This document shows, piece after piece, positions 6,364 through 13,158 of a stretch of DNA of 14,139 nucleotides (position 1 is its first letter; each line of letters starts with the position of its first letter). The notes below the pieces were generated by a model. The model searched no databases. It was not told the DNA's origin and saw nothing but the letters and a program-made list of their open reading frames with translations. Position numbers and translations under genes: made by a program. Source of the DNA: an uncultured Bacteroidales bacterium (GTDB lineage: Bacteria; Bacteroidota; Bacteroidia; Bacteroidales; Paludibacteraceae); NCBI GenBank assembly GCA_937911235.1, contig CALDPN010000055.1, forward strand, positions 1-14,139, read 5' to 3'.

Positions 6364-8256
6364 ATGAAGAGGTTTTTGATTTTTATATTATTACTATTGT
6401 GCATAAATACTGTACATGCCGACCAAGACTTCAACTCTTGGCTTGAAAACTATGCATTTGATGCAGAAGATGAAACTTCTAGAGAAGAACTTCTCGAGAT
6501 TTGGAACGAAAAATCTACCGAAAAAATAAACCTTAATACTGCCACAAGAGAAGAACTAGAAGAGTTTAGTTTTTTATCTTCAAAACAAATAGAAAACCTT
6601 CTTGAATATAGGTTTGATTATAAAGAATTTTTGAGCATTTATGAGCTTACTTTAATAGATGGTTGGGATAATAAAACTGTAAAAATGTTTTATCCATTTG
6701 TGGAGGTAAAACCAAAAGATGAAGATAAATTTTCATTTAAAAAATCATTTCAAAATGCTGATCATCAGCTTATAAATATGATAGATTACACCCTTCAAGA
6801 AAAAAAGGGTTTTATAGAAAATAAATATTTAGGTAAGCCATGGGCAGGATATTTAAAATATAAATTAACCGATAAAAATATTTCACTTGGTGTAACCATG
6901 GAAAAGGACTATGGCGAGCCTTTTGACTTTAAAAATAATCAAGGTTTCGACTTTTATTCTGCCCATTTTATGATAAATAATCTGTGGAAATTTAAAACTA
7001 TTATTCTTGGCGATTTTAAGATGAATTTTGGTCAAGGTTTGGTGTTTAACTCTAGTGCTTTTTATGGCACTGCAACTAGTGTGGAACAATTTATTCAGCG
7101 CACAGATAAGATAAGCAAATACACTTCAAATACTGAAACAAACTTTTTTAGAGGTATAGCTACCACTATGGAATTTGATAAACTAAATATTTCATTGTTT
7201 GGTTCTTTTAATTATTTAGATAGTGCAAATGGCTATCACAGAACAGAAAATGAGATAAAAAAGAAGTTTTCTGGATATAAATTTGCCACTGGTGGCAACA
7301 TTAATTATAGGTTCCATTTTGGTAAAATAGGACTTTCTGCTGTGTATGATTCCACAAATTTAAACTTTGGACTTGATTATCGATTTCATATTAAAAACTA
7401 TGGTTTGGCAGGGGAGGTAGCTGTAGATAAAAAAGGAAATATAGCCACACTTCACAATTTTTATTTTAGTACAGAGCATAATATTTCTTCAAACATTATG
7501 ATTAGATATTATGGAAAAGGGTATAGTAGTAGTTTTGCCAATGCTTATAGCTTTAAAGAAAATAGTGGTGAAACAGGTATTCTTTGGGCTTTTCTTTGGA
7601 ATATAAATGAAAAATGGAAATGGTATAATAGTGCAGATTTTGCATTTTTAATGGAAGAAAAATACCTTATTAGCAAGCCTTCTGTGGGGTATAAAATAAA
7701 TACTCTTTTCTCTTATAATATAGCTGAAAATCACCTACTTAATATTAAATATAGTTTTAATAGTGCCGAAAAAGATGATACAGATTCAAAAGAACATATA
7801 AGACCAACTCATGCCTTTTTTAAGCACAGCGTGCAAGTAATTTATAATGGAAATTTTATAAATGGAGCAGTGTTTAAGTCTGGTGTTTTGTATAATTATT
7901 ATAAGTATGGAAACGAAAAGGGGAGTAATGGATACTTGCTTTATCAAGACATTGGATGGAAATGGAGTAAGATAAATTTTATACTTAGACTTGCTTTTTT
8001 CGATGCTGAAACCTACGAAAATAGGCTTTATAGTTATGAAAATGACGTACTTTATGCTTTTTCTTCAAATCAATATAATGGAAAAGGTATTAGATTCTTT
8101 TTTAACTTTAACTATAAGATATTCAAAAACTTACAGCTTTGTTTTAAAGTATCTAATACCTTCTACTTAGATAGAAATGTGATAGGTAGTGGAAATGAAG
8201 AAATTTCTGGTCCAAACAAGACCGATTTTCATTTACTCCTAAACTGGAAATGGTAA
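6364..8256 (+). CDS. Helix-hairpin-helix (ComEA-like) protein fused to an outer-membrane barrel
   Basis: This is a 630-residue exported protein. A signal peptide (MKRFLIFILLLLCINTVHA, cleavage after A19) leads into an acidic segment. Next, at about residues 54-112, comes a tandem helix-hairpin-helix module: EKINLNTATREELEEFSFLS, then KQIENLLEYR, then EFLSIYELTLIDGWDNKTV. The phrase INLNTATREEL is the hallmark of ComEA-type DNA-binding motifs. From about residue 130 to the end there are repeated amphipathic strands, with NFGQGLVFNSS and FFRGIAT conserved-looking blocks and the aromatic C-terminus LLLNWKW, so a large outer-membrane barrel is inferred. Such HhH-barrel proteins are widespread in Bacteroidetes and uncharacterised as far as I know. 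The DNA-binding module would face the periplasm. A DNA or protein transport role is plausible but unproven. Its stop directly abuts the stop of nadA on the other strand. Confidence 0.85.
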   Translation: MKRFLIFILLLLCINTVHADQDFNSWLENYAFDAEDETSREELLEIWNEKSTEKINLNTATREELEEFSFLSSKQIENLLEYRFDYKEFLSIYELTLIDGWDNKTVKMFYPFVEVKPKDEDKFSFKKSFQNADHQLINMIDYTLQEKKGFIENKYLGKPWAGYLKYKLTDKNISLGVTMEKDYGEPFDFKNNQGFDFYSAHFMINNLWKFKTIILGDFKMNFGQGLVFNSSAFYGTATSVEQFIQRTDKISKYTSNTETNFFRGIATTMEFDKLNISLFGSFNYLDSANGYHRTENEIKKKFSGYKFATGGNINYRFHFGKIGLSAVYDSTNLNFGLDYRFHIKNYGLAGEVAVDKKGNIATLHNFYFSTEHNISSNIMIRYYGKGYSSSFANAYSFKENSGETGILWAFLWNINEKWKWYNSADFAFLMEEKYLISKPSVGYKINTLFSYNIAENHLLNIKYSFNSAEKDDTDSKEHIRPTHAFFKHSVQVIYNGNFINGAVFKSGVLYNYYKYGNEKGSNGYLLYQDIGWKWSKINFILRLAFFDAETYENRLYSYENDVLYAFSSNQYNGKGIRFFFNFNYKIFKNLQLCFKVSNTFYLDRNVIGSGNEEISGPNKTDFHLLLNWKW

Positions 8257-9180
8257 TTAATTACTCATTTCTAACATCTTTATAATAGGACGAACAGCTT
8301 TTTCTGCCACTTCCTTTTCTACTACAATTTCTGGAGATTCGTTTTTCAAACAATTATATAGTTTCTCCATAGTATTCATACGCATATAATTACATTCGTT
8401 GCATGCGCAGTTTCCTGTTTCTGGAGGCACTGGTATAAATGTTTTACTTGGATAATCTTTTTTCATTTGGTGCAGAATACCGCTCTCTGTGGCCACAATA
8501 AATTGGGTTTTATCAGATTTACCAGAATATGATAAAAGAGCAGCTGTAGAACCTATAAAATCTGCTAAATCCAACAATTCTTTTTTACATTCTGGGTGAG
8601 CTAGCACTTCTGCTTCTGGGTACTGAGCCTTAAGTTCTTTTAGTTTTTCTATAGAGAATTGGCTATGTACATGGCAACAACCATTCCAAAGTATCATATT
8701 TCTGCCTGTAACCGCATTTATATAACCACCTAAGTTTTTATCTGGGCCAAAGATGATTTTTGCATCCATTGGGAAACTATCTACTATTTTTTTAGCATTT
8801 GTAGATGTTACCACCACATCGGTATGTGCTTTCACAGCAGCTGTAGTATTTACATATGATATTACAGTATGATCTGGATATTTGCTCACAAATTCTGCAA
8901 ACTCATCGGCAGGACAACTATCGGCAAGTGAACAACCAGCATTCATATCTGGCACCAATACTTTTTTATCTGGTGAAAGTATTTTTGCAGTTTCACCCAT
9001 AAAATGCACGCCACACATTACAATAATGTCTGCGTCTGTTTTCGCTGCCCATTGTGCTAACGCCAAACTGTCACCTATATAATCTGCTATATCCTGAATG
9101 TCTGCAGATTGATAATAGTGAGCCATAATCACTGCATTTTTTTCAGCCTTCAGTTTTTTAATTTCTTCAACGTAATTCAT
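8257..9180 (-). CDS. nadA: Quinolinate synthase (NadA)
   Basis: NadA condenses iminoaspartate with dihydroxyacetone phosphate to quinolinate in de novo NAD synthesis and needs an oxygen-sensitive [4Fe-4S] cluster. The 307 residues form the short, three-repeat type. The likely cluster ligands are C83 (PDMNAGCSLADSC), C169 (ILWNGCCHVH) and the last Cys of NCACNECNYMRMNT. Other signatures are the N-terminal AHYYQ and GDSLALAQWAA, CGVHFMGETAKIL, and HPECKKE. No nadB or nadC lies nearby, so the pathway is split. The ATG at 9180 has no Shine-Dalgarno. A possible promoter -7 element TACATTTG lies at 9416-9409 on the minus strand, which would give a leader of about 220 nt. Transcription converges with the barrel operon with no intergenic space. 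Confidence 0.97.
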   Translation of the reverse strand: MNYVEEIKKLKAEKNAVIMAHYYQSADIQDIADYIGDSLALAQWAAKTDADIIVMCGVHFMGETAKILSPDKKVLVPDMNAGCSLADSCPADEFAEFVSKYPDHTVISYVNTTAAVKAHTDVVVTSTNAKKIVDSFPMDAKIIFGPDKNLGGYINAVTGRNMILWNGCCHVHSQFSIEKLKELKAQYPEAEVLAHPECKKELLDLADFIGSTAALLSYSGKSDKTQFIVATESGILHQMKKDYPSKTFIPVPPETGNCACNECNYMRMNTMEKLYNCLKNESPEIVVEKEVAEKAVRPIIKMLEMSN

Positions 9181-9596
9181 GTTATCAACATTTTTGATTT
9201 CCTATAACTTTATTCTTTAAAATCATAAATTAAAATAAGATAAAAATATAAGAGGAATAAGTATTGTTAATATGTTAGTAAAAAATCCCCTAAAAATTTG
9301 TTTTTTAAGTTATTAAGATAAAACTTCACTATATTAACAAAATATGAACACCCTAATATTCTAATAATCTTATATTTATGATAGTTATCAACAACCTGTT
9401 AATAACTACAAATGTAGATAATTTTTTTCGTACAAACATCAAAAAACTGTAAATATTTGTGTTTAATAGTTGATGTAAAATAAATGGCTTAAAATTTTGG
9501 GTACTAAAATTCTTGTATATACAAGTGGAAAAATGAATTCTCCAAATTTATTTTTCATTTTTTATAGTTGAGTTATGAACAATTAAAAACCAAGAT

Positions 9597-9613
9597 TGTT
9601 ACAAATTGTAACA
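9597..9613. promoter_or_regulatory. 17-bp palindrome, possible operator
   Basis: TGTTACAAATTGTAACA is a perfect 8-bp inverted repeat around a central A, a size and shape typical of a dimeric regulator site. It lies about 75 nt upstream of the candidate small-RNA promoter. The regulator is unknown; there is no T-run, so it is not a terminator. Confidence 0.4.
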
Positions 9614-9716
9614 GCTTTGTAATAATGCAAACGATAGCAGTGAAAAAATTCTTTAAATTAGGTAAATAATTGTGTAATAATATATTTGGTAACAAAAATA
9701 CCTTTACATTTGCATT

Positions 9717-9788
9717 GTGATTTTTTCATAGTATTTGATTTTAAGGTTAGCAAGTAGGTGTTCAAGAGTGAACACCTTTTGTTTTTTT
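9717..9788 (+). ncRNA. Candidate small RNA ending at an orphan terminator
   Basis: A strong intrinsic terminator at 9756-9788 needs a plus-strand transcript, but no plus-strand gene precedes it. A TACATTTG element (9705-9712) with TTTGG about 16 nt upstream (9685-9689) could be its promoter, with a start near 9717-9720. The resulting RNA would be about 70 nt with a U-rich 5' half and no start-stop frame of note. The 16-nt spacer is shorter than the 19 nt seen at the better promoters here, so confidence is low. A longer transcript starting further upstream is possible. Confidence 0.35.
9756..9788 (+). terminator. Intrinsic terminator without an associated gene
   Basis: A perfect 9-bp stem AGGTGTTCA (9756-9764) and TGAACACCT (9769-9777) with a 4-nt loop AGAG is followed by TTTGTTTTTTT. 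The T-run is only on the plus strand, so it does not serve dprA or nadA, both on the minus strand. Confidence 0.85.
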
Positions 9789-9859
9789 ATATCACTTTAA
9801 GTTGCTATTTTTTCGTTGCAGCAATATAAAAATAAGCTCCTTTATTATTTAACTTCTAA

Positions 9860-10960
9860 TTAATATAACATATATTGGTTTCCGGGAATATTTCTTATTA
9901 CATTACTGAACTCCAAATTTAGTAAAAGCACAGATAGCTCAGATATTTTGATACCCGAAAGTTGAGAAATGTTATCAACATGAATTGTGCCTTTTTCTTT
10001 TATTATATCTACAATAATAGATTCTTTTTGAGAAAGCACAGGAAACAGTTCCACTTGTTTAATATTATTTTCCCAGCACATTATTCTTTCCACATCTTTG
10101 GCATTTTCTACCAGTGATGCTTTATTGAATTTTATAATGCTATTGCAGCCCACAGAAGAAGTATCAATGGTTCTGCCTGGCACTGCCATCACATCTCTAT
10201 TGTAGGAGTGGGCGAGCTCTGCAGTAATTAAACTACCACCTTTTTCGGCACTTTCTATTACAATTACACCATCGCTCATACCTGCAATTATTCTATTTCT
10301 TTGTACAAAATTGAATGGTTCGGGGTGCATTTCGTGAGTAAATTCTGTAATAACAGCACCGTTTTTTTGCATTGCAAGTGAAGTGTTATAATGTGCTTTT
10401 GGGTAGAAAAAGTCGTAGCCACCAGCTATAACGCCAATGGTTGGAATATTACTTTCGAGTGCTGCTCTATGGGCACAAATATCTATGCCGTATGCCAAAC
10501 CACTCACAATGCATAAATTTGGTTGTGTTTTTGCTAGATCTGATACTATCTTATGACAAATATTTTTACCATAATCTGTGGCTTTTCTGGTGCCAACAAT
10601 GCCTATAAATTTGTGTTTATTGAAGTCGGCAATACCTTTTGAGTAAAGAAGTTTTGGGCAGTCTGGACACTCCAATAGGCGCTTAGGAAAGCTTTCGTCG
10701 GTGAAAAAATGAATTTGAATATTGTTTTTTTCTATATATTCAAGTTCGTATTTTGCCTTTTCAAGACAAATAGGAATTTGAGTTTTATATTCATCTATAA
10801 AAGGTGAATTTACGTTTGGTATTTCACTAAGTAGTGCTTTGTCGAGATGAAAAAAATCTTCTACAGAGTCTAGATAATTGAAGATTTCTTGAAGGTTGCT
10901 GAAGTTTATTTTTTTTAATAAACTAATGGCAATGCGATGAATTTTTTCTTTTTCTGTCAT
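9860..10960 (-). CDS. dprA: DprA/Smf, DNA-processing protein
   Basis: DprA binds incoming single-stranded DNA, protects it and loads RecA during natural transformation; it is also kept in many bacteria not known to be competent. The extended Rossmann fold shows GIVGTRKATDYGKN, VSGLAYGIDICAHRAAL, GVIAGGYDFFYPKAH, FNFVQRNRIIAGMSDGVIVI, EKGGSLITAELA and VPGRTIDTSSVGCN, all DprA signatures. A helical (SAM-like) N-terminal domain precedes it. The C-terminal winged helix (about the last 65 residues, IVDIIKEKGTIHVDNISQL) is present. I place the start at 10960 (MTEKEKIHRIAI, 366 residues). The frame stays open 27 nt further to 10987, but that adds MCVKCMFYF, which is not part of the family. No Shine-Dalgarno is seen. 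A TATCTTTG element lies about 90 nt upstream. Confidence 0.95.
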   Translation of the reverse strand: MTEKEKIHRIAISLLKKINFSNLQEIFNYLDSVEDFFHLDKALLSEIPNVNSPFIDEYKTQIPICLEKAKYELEYIEKNNIQIHFFTDESFPKRLLECPDCPKLLYSKGIADFNKHKFIGIVGTRKATDYGKNICHKIVSDLAKTQPNLCIVSGLAYGIDICAHRAALESNIPTIGVIAGGYDFFYPKAHYNTSLAMQKNGAVITEFTHEMHPEPFNFVQRNRIIAGMSDGVIVIESAEKGGSLITAELAHSYNRDVMAVPGRTIDTSSVGCNSIIKFNKASLVENAKDVERIMCWENNIKQVELFPVLSQKESIIVDIIKEKGTIHVDNISQLSGIKISELSVLLLNLEFSNVIRNIPGNQYMLY

Positions 10961-11044
10961 AAAATAAAACATACATTTAACACACATTTTGTTTGGGGTA
11001 CAAAACGTGTAGGTTTAATTAATAAAATGTAGCTTTATTCTCGT

Positions 11045-11054
11045 TGCAAAGATA
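11045..11054 (-). promoter_or_regulatory. Candidate dprA -7 promoter element
   Basis: TATCTTTGCA on the minus strand is identical over 10 nt to the -7 region of the tRNA-Leu promoter (4748-4739). No TTG is found at the 19-nt distance, so it is weaker. It would give a leader of about 80 nt. Confidence 0.5.
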
Positions 11055-11089
11055 ATTAAAATTTTCTATGGAGTTGAATAAAAATTTTT

Positions 11090-12193
11090 TTAAGCTCCAA
11101 CAATTAATTCTCGCATTATATAATCCGAAATAAAAATACCAGAGTGGGTGAGTATGGCTTTGCCTTCTGGAGTGATTTGAAGGTGGTTTTCTTTAATAAA
11201 TTTCTCTGCTTCGGTGTGGAAATGTTTTAAAAACTTAGGCTCAATAAGATTTATATCCAAGCCCCATTTAGTTCTGAGTGCAGTGATAATAAGGTCGTTG
11301 TATTTATCTTCTGAGGTTAAAATTTCGTTTTCTGAATATTCTTCGGCAGAAAGAACCCCGTTTATATATTCACTTAGTGACGAAAAATTCCATCTTCTTT
11401 CCTTTAAGTTAAATGAGTGAGCACCTGCACCAATGCCTAAATATGGTTTGTTTTGCCAGTAGGCAGTGTTGTGTTTTGAATATTTACCGTCTTTTGCCCA
11501 GTTTGAAATTTCGTAGTGTTCAAAGCCTTTTTCGGCTGTTTTTTCTCTTAAAATATTAAAAAATTCAAGGCTTTTTTCTTCGTCGAAAGCAAGGTTTCTT
11601 AGTTTGTAGAGTGGGGTGTCTTCTTCATAACTAAGGTGATATGCCGATATATGCGAAATAGGCAAATTTAGTGCTTTATCGAGGTTTTCTTCCCAAGTTT
11701 TAAGGGTTTGATTTGGCAGGGCATACATTAGGTCTATGCTAATATTTTCTATGCCACTACTGTAAACATCTTCCACTGCTTTTACTGCATTTGAGGCACT
11801 GTGGCGGCGGCCAAGTACATTAAGTTCTTCTTCAGAAAATGTTTGAATGCCCATGCTGAGCCTATTAATAGGAAGGCTTCTAAGACCTTTTATATAGTCT
11901 TTGTTTAGGTCGTCTGGATTACATTCTATGGTAACTTCCTCTACAGATGATAGGTTGAAATTCTTATCAAGGGCAGTGAAAATTTTGTCTAATAAAGCGT
12001 GGGATAGGGTAGAAGGAGTGCCACCTCCTAAGTAAATAGTAGTGGGGTTTGAAATATAGTCTTTTCTAAGCTCTATTTCTTTGAGTAGGGCCCCCACATA
12101 TTGCTCTTGTTTTTCGAGCAGAGTGGTGGAAAAGAAATTACAATATGCGCAACGTTTTTTGCAGAATGGAATATGCAAATATATACTGCTCAT
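11090..12193 (-). CDS. hemW: HemW, radical SAM family haem chaperone
   Basis: HemW binds haem and an S-adenosylmethionine-linked [4Fe-4S] cluster and is thought to deliver haem to membrane proteins. The 367 residues start IYLHIPFCKKRCAYCNFF, giving C11-x3-C15-x2-C18 with no fourth Cys, which distinguishes it from the coproporphyrinogen dehydrogenase HemN. SAM-binding YLGGGTPS is at residues 54-61. RLSMGIQTFSEEELNVLGR and the HemW-specific block KHNTAYWQNKPYLGIGAGAHS are clear. The C-terminal winged-helix region ends in DYIMRELIVGA. It starts one base after the stop of the upstream coiled-coil gene, so the two form an operon. It is often misnamed HemN in annotations; the HNxxYW block argues against that. 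Confidence 0.95.
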   Translation of the reverse strand: MSSIYLHIPFCKKRCAYCNFFSTTLLEKQEQYVGALLKEIELRKDYISNPTTIYLGGGTPSTLSHALLDKIFTALDKNFNLSSVEEVTIECNPDDLNKDYIKGLRSLPINRLSMGIQTFSEEELNVLGRRHSASNAVKAVEDVYSSGIENISIDLMYALPNQTLKTWEENLDKALNLPISHISAYHLSYEEDTPLYKLRNLAFDEEKSLEFFNILREKTAEKGFEHYEISNWAKDGKYSKHNTAYWQNKPYLGIGAGAHSFNLKERRWNFSSLSEYINGVLSAEEYSENEILTSEDKYNDLIITALRTKWGLDINLIEPKFLKHFHTEAEKFIKENHLQITPEGKAILTHSGIFISDYIMRELIVGA

Positions 12194-12194
12194 A

Positions 12195-13079
12195 TTATTT
12201 TAAAACAAATCCTGTGGTACCAATTAAGTTGCCATCAGCAAAAATAGCAATAGAGTAAGATCCTGTTTGTAGTGGGTTTGTTACCTTGTAATACATACAT
12301 ACAGGGGTGTCTTCGCCATTATATTCTATTTCTTTTTTAGCAGAGTAGATAAGTTGTTTACCTTCAAATTCAAAGGTATTTTCTTCTGTATATAACACCT
12401 CGCCGTTTGCGTCAGCTATGCGAATATAAATAGTTTTATAACCTCTTTCTGCAGTAATATTTCTTAATACTTGGAAACAGATTTCTATATTGGTAATTCT
12501 TTTTAGAGACTTTGTTACTTTACCTTTTTTGTTTAGGGTTTTAATCTGAATTTCGTCTGCTTCAAGTATTGATGCAAGGTTTATTTTGGCATCAAGTTCG
12601 TTGGTTTTTTCTTCAAGTAGGCGAGCAATTTCGTTGGCCTCTTGTATTTGTTTTTTTACCTTAACGTTTTCCTTTTTAAGGTTGTCGTTTACAGTGTTTA
12701 GAGAGTCCACTTTGTAGATATAAGACTTAAGCACTCCACGCACAGTGCCAAGTTCTTTTTGTAATTCCTTGATTCTGCGTGCGTTAGTAGCCTTTACAGT
12801 TTTAAGTTCTTGTAGGAGTTGTTGCACTTTTTGTTTTTCTTCATCAAAAAGTTTTAGCAGAGAGTCGTTGCTTGTTTCTATATAAAATTCCTCATATTCC
12901 ATAGCAAGTTTTTCGTACTCTTCTATGGATTGTTGTTTTTCAAATTCCATTACTTGGGTAAGTTCCACAAGTTGGTTTTCCGCCTCGGTAATTTTAGAAA
13001 ATTGGAAATAAATGAGTGCGCCAAGCCCCAAAATAAGTATGATAGAAACGCTTAGTATTATCTTAGATGTCTTATTCAT
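12195..13079 (-). CDS. Membrane-anchored coiled-coil protein of unknown function
   Basis: The product is 294 residues with three visible parts. An N-terminal transmembrane anchor spans about residues 7-26 (IILSVSIILILGLGALIYF). A long charged heptad-rich coiled coil follows to about 165, for example LVELTQVMEFEKQQSIEEY and VDSLNTVNDNLKKENVKVKK. The C-terminal beta-rich domain (about 180-294) contains ITNIEICFQVLRN, YKTIYIRIADANGEVLY and VCMYYKVTNPLQTGSYSIAI, suggesting an Ig-like fold. I recognise a conserved Bacteroidetes family but no function. The coil and C-terminal domain should lie in the periplasm. The start at 13079 is preferred: an upstream in-frame ATG (13217) would add 46 residues antisense to the ychF start and across the promoter elements at 13,103-13,134. 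The -7 element TACTTTTG lies 25 nt upstream of 13079. It is co-transcribed with hemW. Confidence 0.8.
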   Translation of the reverse strand: MNKTSKIILSVSIILILGLGALIYFQFSKITEAENQLVELTQVMEFEKQQSIEEYEKLAMEYEEFYIETSNDSLLKLFDEEKQKVQQLLQELKTVKATNARRIKELQKELGTVRGVLKSYIYKVDSLNTVNDNLKKENVKVKKQIQEANEIARLLEEKTNELDAKINLASILEADEIQIKTLNKKGKVTKSLKRITNIEICFQVLRNITAERGYKTIYIRIADANGEVLYTEENTFEFEGKQLIYSAKKEIEYNGEDTPVCMYYKVTNPLQTGSYSIAIFADGNLIGTTGFVLK

Positions 13080-13102
13080 GTAAATATATTCGCTATATAT
13101 AC

Positions 13103-13134
13103 GGCAAAAGTAGTTATTTTTTAGTACTTTTGCC
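13103..13134. promoter_or_regulatory. Divergent promoter elements forming a perfect inverted repeat
   Basis: GGCAAAAGTA (13103-13112) and TACTTTTGCC (13125-13134) are exact reverse complements separated by 12 nt. Each holds a TAnnTTTG -7 element: the left one faces the coiled-coil gene (25 nt before its ATG), the right one faces ychF (26 nt before its ATG). No TTG at 19 nt is seen for either, so firing of both is inferred from position. Only one polymerase could occupy the site at a time. Confidence 0.65.
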
Positions 13135-13158
13135 ACTAAATTAATAAATTTTATAATT

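Larger units (their letters stand above)
9181..9859. other. 679-bp AT-rich region without a gene
   Basis: No convincing coding frame is seen on either strand. It separates the dprA stop from the nadA start. It contains: TTATCAACA at 9182-9190 and 9385-9393; TGTTAATAA at 9397-9405; an inverted pair TTGTTAATAT (9264-9273) and ATATTAACAA (9331-9340); a 17-bp palindrome at 9597-9613; and a plus-strand terminator at 9756-9788 that no gene explains. Possible roles are a long nadA leader, a small RNA gene, or an origin-like region. None is proven. Confidence 0.6.

Noticed and set aside
9181..9859. NAD-sensing riboswitch in the nadA leader
   Set aside because: I cannot find the paired elements of a known riboswitch. 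The leader is AT-rich without clear conserved GC stems.
10961..10987. Upstream ATG for dprA giving MCVKCMFYF
   Set aside because: The extra nine residues are unlike DprA N-termini. Starting at 10960 gives the expected helical domain.
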